Source: SIG644 sp045613985
GTDB lineage: Bacteria; Bacillota; Clostridia; Oscillospirales; CAG-272
Direction: 5' to 3'
Assembly: GCA_045613985.1 (NCBI GenBank)
Contig: JAZLCA010000001.1
Coordinates: forward strand, 1 to 64,000
Length of the DNA stretch: 64,000 nucleotides
This document shows positions 43,665 through 52,396 of the stretch, piece by piece. Position 1 is the first letter of the stretch; each line of letters starts with the position of its first letter. The position numbers and the translations under genes are program-made. The notes below the pieces were generated by a model. That model did no database searches. It was given only the letters and a program-made list of their open reading frames with translations, and had not been told where the DNA came from.

Positions 43665-44909
43665 TCAGAATGCCCAATCGCCGTTTTCAAACAGCGCAAC
43701 ACTCTTTCCGTCGCGCGTGTGAGCCACAACCGACAGATCTTCCGTGCCGATCATGAAATCGACGTGGATCATCGACTCGTTGACACCCATCTCGTGCAGC
43801 TGATCCAACGTGTACTTGTCATAATCCTTGACCGTGTTGGAGTATCCGGCACCCATGGCCAAATGGCAGGATGCGTTTTCGTCAAACAGCGTCTCGTAGA
43901 AGGTCAGCCCACTCTGGCTGATGGGGGAATGGAAGGGAACCAGCGCACACTCGCCCAAATAGGCTGCGCCCTCGTCCATGGTGATCATCTGCTGAAGCAG
44001 CTCGTTGTTCTGCTCCGCGTGTGCCTCGACGGCCTTGCCCTCGTGGAAACGGATCCAGAAGTTGTCGATCACCTGTCCGCGATAGGACAGAGGCTTGGAG
44101 GAATAGACGATGCCCTCGGCCACACCGCGCTTGGGCGTGATGAACAGCTCCTCGGTGGGCATATTGGGATTGAATTCCTCACCGCCCAGCGTCTTCTCGG
44201 AGCCGCCGCAGAACTGACCGTTCTCCATCATGCCAACCGTCAGACTGGTGCCGTTGGAGGCGTGATATTCCAGCGACTCGATGCCCAGCGAGTTGAGATA
44301 ATCGCAACGCTTGTGGAACTGCGCGTTGTGCTCCGCCCAAGCGGCCAGACCGTCCTGAGGCTCACCGCCCAGCGTCTTGGTCATACGGACGGTGTAAAGA
44401 ATGGCCTCCCACAGCTTTTCCACAGCGACGCTTGCACGCACGCCGGGGAACATCTTTTTGGCCCATGCCTTGCCGGGAACGGCAGCGATGCACCACTTGT
44501 ACTTGTTTTCCATGGCGTCGCGGAAGGGCTTGATAACGCCGTAACGCGCCTGAATCGCCTTGGAGTTTTTGGCCTGATTCATGCCGGCCAGACCGTCAGG
44601 GTCTTCCGAGAGCAGATACAGCATGGCGGGCAGCTTGTCCACGCGGTGCTGCAGCTTGGCCTTTTCCCACTCTTCGACCTGCGAGAGGACCTTGAGAGAG
44701 CGGTTGTTGACGTGAACCTTTTGCAGGGGCTGATACGACCACTCAACGGTGACCTTGGCCGCGCCTGCGCGATAGCACTCGCGCACGACCAGCTCGACAA
44801 ATTCGGGCTGATCCAGCTCGGCGTTGATGATAACTTCATCGCCGCGGCGGACGTTCAAGCCGGAGCGAGCGATCAGCTTAGCATAATTTTTGAGTACGGT
44901 TTTATTCAT
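43665..44909 (-). CDS. M29-family aminopeptidase (AmpS/PepS type)
   Basis: A 414-residue metallopeptidase that removes N-terminal residues from peptides. Family hallmarks: LNVRRGDEVIINAELDQPEFVELVVRECYRAGA at the start, metal ligands in NMPTEELFITPKRGVAEGIV (Glu), FHEGKAVE, GECALVPFHSPIS (Glu, His), ENASCHLAMGAGY (His) and MIHVDFMIGT (His, Asp). The start at 44909 (MNKTVLKN) is 8 bp from GAAGGA; ATG at 44915 is too close to it. It is last in the rimP operon, an unusual attachment. Confidence 0.93.
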   Translation of the reverse strand: MNKTVLKNYAKLIARSGLNVRRGDEVIINAELDQPEFVELVVRECYRAGAAKVTVEWSYQPLQKVHVNNRSLKVLSQVEEWEKAKLQHRVDKLPAMLYLLSEDPDGLAGMNQAKNSKAIQARYGVIKPFRDAMENKYKWCIAAVPGKAWAKKMFPGVRASVAVEKLWEAILYTVRMTKTLGGEPQDGLAAWAEHNAQFHKRCDYLNSLGIESLEYHASNGTSLTVGMMENGQFCGGSEKTLGGEEFNPNMPTEELFITPKRGVAEGIVYSSKPLSYRGQVIDNFWIRFHEGKAVEAHAEQNNELLQQMITMDEGAAYLGECALVPFHSPISQSGLTFYETLFDENASCHLAMGAGYSNTVKDYDKYTLDQLHEMGVNESMIHVDFMIGTEDLSVVAHTRDGKSVALFENGDWAF

Positions 44910-44931
44910 GATCATATTCCTTCACTTTTAT

Positions 44932-45369
44932 TCAGGATAAGAGATTGAGCTTTTTAAGAGCGGCATGAAGCACTTTTTTGTCGTTTTCGTGCGTCAGGTA
45001 GCGCACGGCACCCTCCAAGGGGAGCCATTCGACCTGAGCAATCTCGCCGCGACGGGGGCGGACGTCGGTCTGCTCCGAGCGAGCCAGAAAATAGACGACC
45101 TCTTTTTCCACACCGGGGGCGGGAGCGTAGCAGACAACGTGACGGAAATCGGGAATGATCGAGATGCGAACCGAGGTTTCCTCCAGCACTTCGCGCACGG
45201 CGGTCTCGCGTTCGGTCTCTCCCGGCTCGACGTGTCCCTTGGGGAAGGAGCGGTAGCCGCCCGGGCGATGACGGATCATCAAAATATAATCCATGCCTGT
45301 CTGTGCATCGTGTCGAATGACCAGCGCACCGCAGGATTTCTCAAATTTTTCAATGGGACCATTGGCCAT
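44932..45369 (-). CDS. NUDIX hydrolase, diadenosine tetraphosphatase-like
   Basis: A 145-residue pyrophosphohydrolase. The Nudix box GHVEPGETERETAVREVLEE begins near residue 45; SFPKGHVE before it is typical of the Ap4A hydrolase group. The N-terminus EKSCGALVIRH also fits. The substrate is inferred only. It lies 26 bp after infB and 22 bp before the aminopeptidase, in the position where rbfA is common in Bacillota. Confidence 0.9.
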   Translation of the reverse strand: MANGPIEKFEKSCGALVIRHDAQTGMDYILMIRHRPGGYRSFPKGHVEPGETERETAVREVLEETSVRISIIPDFRHVVCYAPAPGVEKEVVYFLARSEQTDVRPRRGEIAQVEWLPLEGAVRYLTHENDKKVLHAALKKLNLLS

Positions 45370-45395
45370 GGCTTGCTACCTCCTTTCCGTCAGGA

Positions 45396-48300
45396 TCAGT
45401 TTTTAACTTCTTCCATGATGTAGGCTTCGAGTACGTCGCCTACCTTGATATCGTTGAACTTCTCAAGACCGATACCGCACTCGTAGCCCTGGGCTACCTC
45501 GCGGGCGTCGTCCTTGAATCTCTTGAGCGAAGCTACCTCGTCCTCGAAAATAACTACGCTGTCGCGCAGAACGCGGATCTTGCAGGCACGGGTGATCTTA
45601 CCGTCGGTGACGTAAGAGCCGGCGATGGTGCCGACACCGGGCACGTGAATGGTCTGGCGAACCTCGGCGTGGCCCTGCAGAGCCTCGACGTACTTGGGTG
45701 CCAGCATACCCTTCATGGCAGCGGTGATCTCCTCGATGCAGTCGTAAATAACGCGATAGGTGCGGATGTCAACGCCCTGACGCTCGGCACTGTCGAGCGC
45801 CGTCTTGTCGGGACGGACGTTAAATCCGACCACGATGGCGTTGGATGCGGCGGCGAGCATGACGTCGCCTTCGTTGACACCGCCGGCGGCGGCGTGAATG
45901 ACGCTGACCTTGACCTCTTCGTTGGAGATCTTGAGCAGCGATGCCTTGACGGCCTCGGCCGAGCCGACCACGTCGGCCTTGACGATGACGTTGAGCGTCT
46001 TGATGCCGTCCGAGATCTGAGCGAACAGATCGTTCAGATTTGCACGGGCGTTGGCGCGGAAGCCCTCTTCCTTGGCCTTGTTCTTACGGTCATCGGCCAG
46101 GGTACGAGCCATACGCTCGTCCTCGACCGCCTGGAATTCGTCACCCGCGGTGGGAACCTCGGCAAGACCGATGATCTCGACGGGAACGGAAGGACCGGCC
46201 GCCTTGACGGCCTTACCGCGATGGTCGGTCATAGCGCGGACACGGCCGACGGCAGTGCCTGCGATGACGATGTCGCCGTCGTGCAGAGTACCGTTCTGTA
46301 CCAGCACGGTGGCTACGGGGCCGCGGCCCTTATCCAGCTTTGCCTCGATCACCAGACCCTTGGCGCGGCGGTTGGGATTGGCCTTGAGCTCCTTGACCTC
46401 GGCAACCAGCAGAACGTTTTCCAGCAGATCGTCGATGCCCATGCCGGTCAAAGCAGAGACGGGAACGCAAATGACGTCGCCGCCCCATTCTTCGGGAACC
46501 AGCTCGTACTGGGTCAGCTCCTGCTTGACCTGATCGGGGTTGGCGGTGGGTTTATCCATTTTGTTGATAGCAACGATAATGTCAATGCCGGCGGCCTTGG
46601 CGTGGTTGATCGCCTCAATGGTCTGAGGCATGATACCGTCGTCGGCAGCAACGACCAGAATGGCAATGTCGGTCGACTGTGCGCCGCGGGCACGCATGGC
46701 GGTAAACGCTTCGTGGCCGGGGGTATCCAGGAAGGTGATGTCCTGACCCTTGACCTTGACGCGGTAAGCACCGATGTGCTGGGTGATACCGCCGGCCTCG
46801 CCTGCGGTAACGTGGGTGTGGCGGATGGCGTCAAGCAAAGAGGTCTTACCGTGGTCAACGTGACCCATGACGCAAACGACGGGCGCGCGGGTCTGGAGCA
46901 TATCCTCGGTGTCCTCTGCCTCGTCGAACAGCTTTTCCTCAATGGAAACGACGACCTGCTTGGTCGCTTCGATGCCCAGCGAGTCGGCAACCAGATAAGC
47001 GGTGTCGAAATCGACGATCTGGTTGACGGTGGCCATGATGCCCATCATCATCAGGGACTTGACGACCTCACCCGTCTTGACCTTCAGAGCAGATGCCAGA
47101 TCGCTGACAATGATCTCCTCGGGCAAGGTGACGCTGGTGGGGAGAATGTGGGCAGGCTCGTTCATTTTCTTGTTCTTGCCGCCCTTGAAATTGTTTTTGT
47201 TGGTGGTACCGCGGGCAGCACCGGGCTGCTGACGCTTCATCTTACCGCCGTTTCCGCCGTGCAGAGCCTCGTCACGCTCGGAAACGAAGGTCTCCAGCTT
47301 TTCGTCGTACTTGGAGGGATCGTACGCCGCGCTGCCGCGGGTGTCAACGACTCTCGTCGCGCCGCGCTGTGCGGGGGTATTATTGGTTACGCGGATGGTG
47401 GCCTGGGGACGGAAGGTCTCCTTCAGACCGCCCACCTGGTTGTGTTCTCTGTCTTTGTCAAAACCGCCGCCAAAGCTGTTGCCGCCTTTGCCGCCCTGCT
47501 GAGGACGGTTGCCCTGCTGGGGACGACCGGCGCCGCGATCGTTGCCGAAGCCACGATCATTGCCGAAGCCGCGATCGTTGCCGAAGCCGCGATCGTTGCC
47601 AAAGCCACCCTGTGCGGGACGGCTCTGCGCGCCGAAAGAACCCTGGGCCGGGCGGTTTTGTGCGCCAAAACCACCTTGTGCGGGTCGATTGTTATTGAAA
47701 GCACCCGGCTGGCGTGCCTGGTTTGCGCCTCCCTGACCGGAAGCGGTATTCTGTGCCGGACGAGCGGCGTTATTGTAAGGCTGGTTTGCGCGGGGAGCGG
47801 GAGATGCCGGACGGTTCTGCTGTCCTGCAGGCTGCTGCACGCCGCGGTTGGCACCGCCTTGCATGGGTGCGCCCTGCTTGGGAGCGGGAGCGGACTTCTG
47901 CTCGGGCTTAACTTCTGCCTTAGGAGCGGGAGCGGGCTTCTGCTCGGGCTTAACTTCCGCCTTGGGAGCGGGAGCAGGGTTTTGCTCGGGCTTGACTTCT
48001 GCCTTGGGAGCGGGAGCGGGCTTCTGCTCAGGCTTGACTTCTGCCTTGGGAGCGGGAGCGGGCTTCTGCTCGGGCTTGACTTCCGCCTTGGGAGCGGGAG
48101 CGGGCTTCTGCTCGGGCTTGACTTCTGCCTTGGGAGCGGGAGCGGGCTTCTGCTCGGGCTTGACTTCTGCCTTGGGAGCGGGAGCGGGCTTTTGCTCGGG
48201 CTTGACTTCTGCTTTGGGGGCAGTCTCCTTTGCCGGCTCTGCCTTGTGTGCCGCCTTGGAGGGGATCTTGGTCACGCCGTCCAGATAGTCCTCAATATTT

Positions 48301-48476
48301 GAGATTTGATGGTCTCTGGTCAACGTTTCAAAGAGAATATCGAATTCGACGGGCTCCAGCGAGCGTTGCGTCTTGACTTCTTTGCCGTACGCCGCCAGAA
48401 TATCTGAGAGGTCCTTGCTTTTGAGTCCCAGATCCTTTGCCATCTTATTCACTTTATATTGCGAGTTGATTGCCAT
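45396..48476 (-). CDS. infB: Translation initiation factor IF-2
   Basis: A 1026-residue GTPase that brings initiator tRNA to the ribosome. The start at 48476 (MAINSQYKVNKMAKDLG) has AGGAGG 7 bp upstream. The N-terminal domain is greatly extended: eight copies of KAEVKPEQKPAPAP, then an Asn/Gln/Gly-rich tract with GFGNDR repeated four times. The G domain starts near residue 520 with VCVMGHVDHGKTSLL, followed by DTPGHEAF and NKMD; domains II-IV follow to GDVLEAYIMEEVKN. It follows ylxQ in the nusA operon. Confidence 0.97.
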   Translation of the reverse strand: MAINSQYKVNKMAKDLGLKSKDLSDILAAYGKEVKTQRSLEPVEFDILFETLTRDHQISNIEDYLDGVTKIPSKAAHKAEPAKETAPKAEVKPEQKPAPAPKAEVKPEQKPAPAPKAEVKPEQKPAPAPKAEVKPEQKPAPAPKAEVKPEQKPAPAPKAEVKPEQNPAPAPKAEVKPEQKPAPAPKAEVKPEQKSAPAPKQGAPMQGGANRGVQQPAGQQNRPASPAPRANQPYNNAARPAQNTASGQGGANQARQPGAFNNNRPAQGGFGAQNRPAQGSFGAQSRPAQGGFGNDRGFGNDRGFGNDRGFGNDRGAGRPQQGNRPQQGGKGGNSFGGGFDKDREHNQVGGLKETFRPQATIRVTNNTPAQRGATRVVDTRGSAAYDPSKYDEKLETFVSERDEALHGGNGGKMKRQQPGAARGTTNKNNFKGGKNKKMNEPAHILPTSVTLPEEIIVSDLASALKVKTGEVVKSLMMMGIMATVNQIVDFDTAYLVADSLGIEATKQVVVSIEEKLFDEAEDTEDMLQTRAPVVCVMGHVDHGKTSLLDAIRHTHVTAGEAGGITQHIGAYRVKVKGQDITFLDTPGHEAFTAMRARGAQSTDIAILVVAADDGIMPQTIEAINHAKAAGIDIIVAINKMDKPTANPDQVKQELTQYELVPEEWGGDVICVPVSALTGMGIDDLLENVLLVAEVKELKANPNRRAKGLVIEAKLDKGRGPVATVLVQNGTLHDGDIVIAGTAVGRVRAMTDHRGKAVKAAGPSVPVEIIGLAEVPTAGDEFQAVEDERMARTLADDRKNKAKEEGFRANARANLNDLFAQISDGIKTLNVIVKADVVGSAEAVKASLLKISNEEVKVSVIHAAAGGVNEGDVMLAAASNAIVVGFNVRPDKTALDSAERQGVDIRTYRVIYDCIEEITAAMKGMLAPKYVEALQGHAEVRQTIHVPGVGTIAGSYVTDGKITRACKIRVLRDSVVIFEDEVASLKRFKDDAREVAQGYECGIGLEKFNDIKVGDVLEAYIMEEVKN
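47880..48215 (-). repeat. Eight 42-bp coding repeats in infB
   Basis: Eight tandem 14-codon units (KAEVKPEQ-PAPAP), nearly identical at DNA level; unit 6 has Asn and unit 8 Lys-Ser in place of the usual residues. Repeat number is likely to vary between strains. Confidence 0.92.
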
Positions 48477-48582
48477 GTTTCCTCCTAAATTATCCCGGCA
48501 CAAAGGCGATGTATCCGACCGGTCAGTGTCGGCGATCCTGTGTGTCGTCAATATCGGTGTTGGTTGTTCATTGAGGTTGTGA

Positions 48583-48975
48583 TTATTGTTCGCTGTCGCC
48601 GTGCAGGGGCGCATCGGCACAGGCCGGATCGGTTGCTTGCAGTGCGTTCAGTGCCTTTTGCACCGCGCAGACAAGATTTTGATCCGTGACAGCCACGGCT
48701 GCAAGCGTTGACGATTTGCCCAACGCCGCCGCCAAGCGTCCGCCCTCGACGGGCAAACGAAGGTGACTGACTTGATAGAAGCTGCATTTGTCGCAGATCT
48801 TTTTATGTGTTGCGGCCGAAGTATCTGCCGCTTCCAGTACCAAATAGGGTTTGATTTTCTTTTGCAGTGCTTCGCACACCATGGGGGTTCCCATGACGAG
48901 AGCGCGCGCTTTCACGCACAGCCCGAGCGCATTCAAAAGCTTTTGCACCGCCGCGTCACGATTGTTCATCGGCAT
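48583..48975 (-). CDS. ylxQ: YlxQ, L7Ae-family ribosomal-type protein
   Basis: A 130-residue protein with the L7Ae/L30e fold: KLLNALGLCVKARALVMGT, KKIKPYLVLEAADTSAATHKKI and the following CSFYQVSHLRLPVEGGRLAAALGKS. It is thought to bind RNA K-turns. It overlaps the 3' end of ylxR by 20 bp; ATG at 48975 or 48969 could be used, with an AGGAG 10 bp before the first. Place and order between ylxR and infB are conserved. The tail is longer than usual. Confidence 0.85.
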   Translation of the reverse strand: MPMNNRDAAVQKLLNALGLCVKARALVMGTPMVCEALQKKIKPYLVLEAADTSAATHKKICDKCSFYQVSHLRLPVEGGRLAAALGKSSTLAAVAVTDQNLVCAVQKALNALQATDPACADAPLHGDSEQ

Positions 48976-49243
48976 AGCTTTCCAGCTCCTGTTCCATGCG
49001 GTCATAGACCTCTTCGGGAATGGCACATTCGAGATTGCTCTCGATGCGGCGGCTCTTGCGAGCCTTGCGCAGGCACTTGACGTCGCGGCAGATGTAGGCG
49101 CCGCGGCCGTTTTTGCGGCCGGTCATATCCAGCGAGATGTCGCCCTCGGGGGAGCGGACTACCCGCAAAAGCTCGGTTTTGGGCTTGTGCTCGTTGCATC
49201 CCATGCACTGACGCACGGGAATTTTACGTACCTTGGGTGGCAT
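48956..49243 (-). CDS. ylxR: YlxR (DUF448) RNA-binding protein
   Basis: A 95-residue protein with the DUF448 signature RQCMGCNEHKPKTELLRVVR and GRKNGRGAYICRDVKCL. YlxR proteins are nucleoid- or RNA-associated and lie between nusA and infB in nearly all Bacillota, as here. TCAAGGAGGCAACC precedes the ATG. Confidence 0.93.
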   Translation of the reverse strand: MPPKVRKIPVRQCMGCNEHKPKTELLRVVRSPEGDISLDMTGRKNGRGAYICRDVKCLRKARKSRRIESNLECAIPEEVYDRMEQELESYADEQS

Positions 49244-49263
49244 GGTTGCCTCCTTGAGTAGAA

Positions 49264-50289
49264 TTATTCGGACTTGATGTCGACCTTGTGGCCGGTCAGA
49301 CGGGCAGCCAAGCGAGCGTTCTGACCTTCCTTACCGATGGCAAGCGAGAGCTGATCGGCATCGACGAGAACGCGGCAAGCGCGCTCACCCGTCATTTCGA
49401 CGTTCAGAATGGTGGCGGGAGCCAGAGCGGACGCGACGTACTCGACGGGATCCTCGCTGTACTTGACGATATCGATCTTTTCGCCCTTGAGCTCATCCAG
49501 GATAGCCGAGATACGCATACCGTGGTTACCGATGCAAGCGCCGACGGGATCTACGTCCGCATCGCGCGACATAACGGCGATCTTGGTACGGGAGCCGGCC
49601 TCGCGGGCAACACCCTTGACCATAACGACGCCGTCAGCGATCTCGGGGATCTCAAGCTCAAACATACGGCGAACCAGACCCGGATGGATGCGGGACAGGG
49701 TGACCAGGGGACCGCGGGACTCGCGGTTGACTTCCATAACGAACACCTTGATGCGGTCGCCTACGCGCAAAATCTCGCCGGGGATCTGCTCGTTCTTGAG
49801 CAGCGTTGCAAAGCTCGTGCCCGTTTCCAGTACGACGTTGCCCGACTCGGGATCGACCTTGGAGACGGTCGCGGTGATGATCTCCTCGCGCTTGTTCTCG
49901 TACGCCTCCTGCATGACGCGGCGCTCACCCTCACGGATGCCCTGTACGATAACGCTTCTTGCGGCACCGGCCGAAAGACGGCGGAAGTTTTTGGTCTTGA
50001 TCTCCGTCTCGACGATCTTGCCGACGGTGTATCTCTTGCTGATGGCCTTGGCGTCAGCCAAAGAGATCTGGGTTTCAGGATCGGTCACCTCTTCGACGAC
50101 CTCCTTCTGCTGATACAGACGGACGTCCTTCTTGGCGGGATCAATGACAACGCGCACGTTGGTGTTGGTGCCGAATTCCTTCTTGTAGGCGGCGGTCAGC
50201 GCAGCCTCGATCTTTTCGTACATATATTCGGGGGGAATGCCTTTTTCTTTCTGGAGCATATCCAGCGCGGTGAAAAACTCGGTGTTCAT
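49264..50289 (-). CDS. nusA: Transcription termination/antitermination factor NusA
   Basis: A 341-residue RNA polymerase-binding factor. The N-terminal domain (FFTALDMLQKEKGIPPEYMYEKIEAALTAAYKKEFG), S1 domain (about 135-200) and two KH domains (DPVGACIGNHGMRISAILDELKGEKIDIV; LSLAIGKEGQNARLAARLTGHKVDI) are all present. There is no C-terminal acidic repeat region, as usual outside Proteobacteria. Start at 50289 follows AAGGATATTCAACC. Confidence 0.96.
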   Translation of the reverse strand: MNTEFFTALDMLQKEKGIPPEYMYEKIEAALTAAYKKEFGTNTNVRVVIDPAKKDVRLYQQKEVVEEVTDPETQISLADAKAISKRYTVGKIVETEIKTKNFRRLSAGAARSVIVQGIREGERRVMQEAYENKREEIITATVSKVDPESGNVVLETGTSFATLLKNEQIPGEILRVGDRIKVFVMEVNRESRGPLVTLSRIHPGLVRRMFELEIPEIADGVVMVKGVAREAGSRTKIAVMSRDADVDPVGACIGNHGMRISAILDELKGEKIDIVKYSEDPVEYVASALAPATILNVEMTGERACRVLVDADQLSLAIGKEGQNARLAARLTGHKVDIKSE

Positions 50290-50318
50290 GGTTGAATATC
50301 CTTTCCTTAAATTTATGC

Positions 50319-50792
50319 TCAAAATTCAAATACGGTAGTCATGCGGCTGATGGAGGAGTGGGGAATGGACAGCGTTTCCTCGCCCACGCCCAGAAGCACG
50401 TTATTGTTTTCGTCAAGGCCAAGCAGCGTTCCGCGATGGACGCGGCTGCCGTTCAGGGGAGCGAACAGTCTTGCCTCGACCGTCTCGCCCTGGCAATAAG
50501 CAATATGGGCGGCCGTTTTGACGTCGCGCTCGACGCCGGGGGAGGAGATCTCCAGGTGATAGGAATCGGTGATGGGATCCGCCTCGTCCAAAATGGGATC
50601 GATGGCGCGGCTGAAGGTCTCGCAATCGTCGATGGTAATGCCGTTTTCGCTGTCGATGGTGATGCGCAGGTAATAATCTGCACCTTCACGGACGTACTCT
50701 ACGTCCCACAGGGAATAGCCGAGCTGTTCGGCTAACGGTGCGGCGAGGGCGGTTACAACGTCGGCGACAGAGCCGTTTTTCTTGTTTGCCAT
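50319..50792 (-). CDS. rimP: Ribosome maturation factor RimP
   Basis: A 157-residue 30S assembly factor. Typical blocks are LGYSLWDVEYVREGADYYLRITID, DDCETFSRAIDPILDEADPI, YHLEISSPGVERDV and the C-terminal SH3-like part. AAAGGAGTTTGCAGCC precedes the ATG. It is first in the rimP-nusA-ylxR-ylxQ-infB operon. Confidence 0.95.
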   Translation of the reverse strand: MANKKNGSVADVVTALAAPLAEQLGYSLWDVEYVREGADYYLRITIDSENGITIDDCETFSRAIDPILDEADPITDSYHLEISSPGVERDVKTAAHIAYCQGETVEARLFAPLNGSRVHRGTLLGLDENNNVLLGVGEETLSIPHSSISRMTTVFEF

Positions 50793-50838
50793 GGCTGCAA
50801 ACTCCTTTGGTAATTTTTATATTTGGTCTCATGCAATG

Positions 50839-50868
50839 GAGAGTGGATTCTTTCGAACCCACTCTCCA
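50839..50868 (-). other. Leader hairpin upstream of rimP
   Basis: GGAGAGTGG and CCACTCTCC pair in the roughly 100-nt 5' leader between the promoter and rimP. No T run follows, so it is not an intrinsic terminator; it could be an RNA-stability or autoregulatory element. Confidence 0.5.
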
Positions 50869-50895
50869 GCGCACGTTTACTATCCTACGGTAGGT

Positions 50896-50924
50896 AGTAT
50901 ACCACACTTTTTCCTGTATTGCAA
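50896..50924 (-). promoter_or_regulatory. Promoter of the rimP-nusA-infB operon
   Basis: Minus strand TTGCAA (50924-50919), 17-bp spacer, TATACT (50901-50896). Confidence 0.8.
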
Positions 50925-51035
50925 GGGTTTTTTGCGATTTTTTCACATCTTTTTAATGTTTTTTTGCAGGAACAAAAAGAAGGAGAGCGGCATAGCATGG
51001 GAATGATAAGATTTTTATGGAAAGGCGGAGTTTTT

Positions 51036-51113
51036 ATGAAGATCGTCGTCGTTCGTTCACCGGCGTTTTTGAGACCGTTGCTCAGGTGGTTTTTGAGGAA
51101 AAGGAAGGATTAA
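51036..51113 (+). CDS. spoVM: SpoVM-like 25-residue sporulation peptide
   Basis: A 25-codon gene starting MKIVVVRSPAFL and ending in RKRKD. SpoVM is an amphipathic peptide that marks the convex forespore membrane and anchors the SpoIVA coat base. The fit is good: same length (26 in B. subtilis), MK start, Pro9 preserved (essential for curvature sensing), a helix with hydrophobic and Arg/Lys faces, and a basic/acidic end. AAAGGCGGAG lies 5 bp before the ATG. An in-frame upstream ATG at 50997 would add 13 residues but has no better site. It stands alone, upstream of a hairpin. Confidence 0.8.
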   Translation: MKIVVVRSPAFLRPLLRWFLRKRKD

Positions 51114-51152
51114 GATTTTTACAATTTCTCCTACCGCTCGCACAGCCCACCT

Positions 51153-51190
51153 CGACCTCATCAAATTGAAGTGTCCATTTGATGAGGTCG
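51153..51190. terminator. Perfect 14-bp hairpin downstream of spoVM
   Basis: Arms CGACCTCATCAAAT and ATTTGATGAGGTCG with a 10-nt loop, without a T run. The surrounding stretch 51114-51364 is otherwise gene-free and includes a fragment of the TIR repeat family (TTTTTACAATTTCTCCTACCG). Confidence 0.5.
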
Positions 51191-51364
51191 AGCGGATGCG
51201 CGCTTGCTAAATTTTTCGCTAAAGCGATGAAGCAGGCGCGCATATATTTTCTGTTTTTTCTCCTTGCAGAGCGTCCAAAGAAAAAGTTGCATAAGATTTA
51301 GCGAATCTTCCTCCGTTTTCCACCGCGTATGCAAAATATTTACAATCATACCTGTACAAAACTC

Positions 51365-51393
51365 TTGACTTTTCCATAATATTGCTGTATAAT
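51365..51393 (+). promoter_or_regulatory. Promoter of the leucine-rich-repeat lipoprotein gene
   Basis: TTGACT at 51365-51370, 17-bp spacer, TATAAT at 51388-51393. Confidence 0.82.
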
Positions 51394-51428
51394 GAACTGT
51401 CGAAAGAATAAAACGGAGGATTCTACCC

Positions 51429-52253
51429 ATGATGAAACGAGTATTTGCCCTGATGCTGGCAGTTTTGATGCTGTGCGCACTGGTGGCGTGTTCCAACAAG
51501 GACGACGGAGTGACGGATGACCCTGTCATCGACGTCGAAATCAAGCTGTCCACCTACACCGACAGCAACGGAGATACTTTTACATACGAATACCTGAACA
51601 GTACGTCGGTTACCATTACCGGCTTTTCCGGCAGTGATGAGCCTCACCTTGTAACCATCCCCGCCGTTATCGTGGAAGAAGTGAAGGGCGAGGGCAATAC
51701 GACCGAGAAGGTAGAGAAGCAGGTTATTGCCATTGCCGACAGCGCTTTCTTCGCCAATTCCAACATTTCCGCAATCAAGTGTGACGCTCAGCTGCAAAGC
51801 ATCGGCCGTTATGCCTTTGCTTACTGTGAGGCTCTCGTGACGGTTGAATTGCCCGACACGCTGGATACCATTGGAGACGGTGCGTTCTATAACTGCTCCG
51901 CTCTGACTACCGTCGATTTGGGTGACGGCCTTGCCGGTATTGGCGAGCACGTCTTTTACAACTGCCCTCTTTTGACCGGCGTTGTTTTCCCTGCAAGCCT
52001 TCAGTCCATCGGTGCTGCTGCATTCCATGGATGCGTGGCTCTGACTGCTGTTGAGCTTCCCGAGGGCGTCGTTTCCGTTGGCGCACAGGCTTTCTATAAC
52101 TGCACCGCGGTTGAGAAGCTGACTCTGCCCGCATCCCTGACCGAGATCGGCAAATGGGCGTTCAATCCCTTCGTTCGCACCCTGCCCGATGAGGCGGTCA
52201 CCGTTCCCGAGGGCTCCAAGGCGGCCGAGCACATCGCGCAGTTCCGTCCTTAA
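51429..52253 (+). CDS. BspA-type leucine-rich-repeat lipoprotein
   Basis: A 274-residue lipoprotein: signal MKRVFALMLAVLMLCALVAC with the lipid-modified Cys near residue 21. From about 95 come LRR_5 (BspA-type) repeats, such as LQSIGRYAFAYCEALVTVELPDTLDTIGDGAFYNCSAL, each about 23 residues, five to six in all. This fold is common on gut Bacillota surfaces and serves in binding. The N-terminal 70 residues are acidic and Thr-rich. ACGGAGGATTC precedes the ATG. Confidence 0.9.
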   Translation: MMKRVFALMLAVLMLCALVACSNKDDGVTDDPVIDVEIKLSTYTDSNGDTFTYEYLNSTSVTITGFSGSDEPHLVTIPAVIVEEVKGEGNTTEKVEKQVIAIADSAFFANSNISAIKCDAQLQSIGRYAFAYCEALVTVELPDTLDTIGDGAFYNCSALTTVDLGDGLAGIGEHVFYNCPLLTGVVFPASLQSIGAAAFHGCVALTAVELPEGVVSVGAQAFYNCTAVEKLTLPASLTEIGKWAFNPFVRTLPDEAVTVPEGSKAAEHIAQFRP

Positions 52254-52278
52254 TTTATTGAATGTAATCAAACACAGA

Positions 52279-52318
52279 AAACCGTGGGATCCTGAGGCAA
52301 GGATCCCACGGTTTTTTT
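52279..52318 (+). terminator. Terminator after the LRR lipoprotein gene
   Basis: Arms AAACCGTGGGATCC and GGATCCCACGGTTT with an 8-nt loop and a T7 run. Confidence 0.9.
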
Positions 52319-52340
52319 GGTGCGGTTCGCTTGGACCGCT

Positions 52341-52389
52341 TGTACTTTGAAGGGAAACAGGGGAACTTTTTTCAAAAAAGTTCCCCTAT
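52341..52389 (-). repeat. Dispersed hairpin repeat at the end of the radical SAM gene
   Basis: GGGGAACTTTTTT and AAAAAAGTTCCCC form a hairpin 8 bp after the minus-strand stop codon, followed by CCCTTCAAAG. It matches the copy at 59930-59985 and likely acts as a transcript end. Confidence 0.65.
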
Positions 52390-52396
52390 TCGTTCT

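Noticed and set aside
47880..48215. CRISPR-like array in infB
   Set aside because: The 42-bp units are contiguous coding repeats without spacers.
45645..48302. 885-codon open frame opposite infB
   Set aside because: IF-2 is unambiguous on the minus strand; the opposite frame is compositionally odd and contains mirror repeats of the Lys/Pro/Ala-rich tract.
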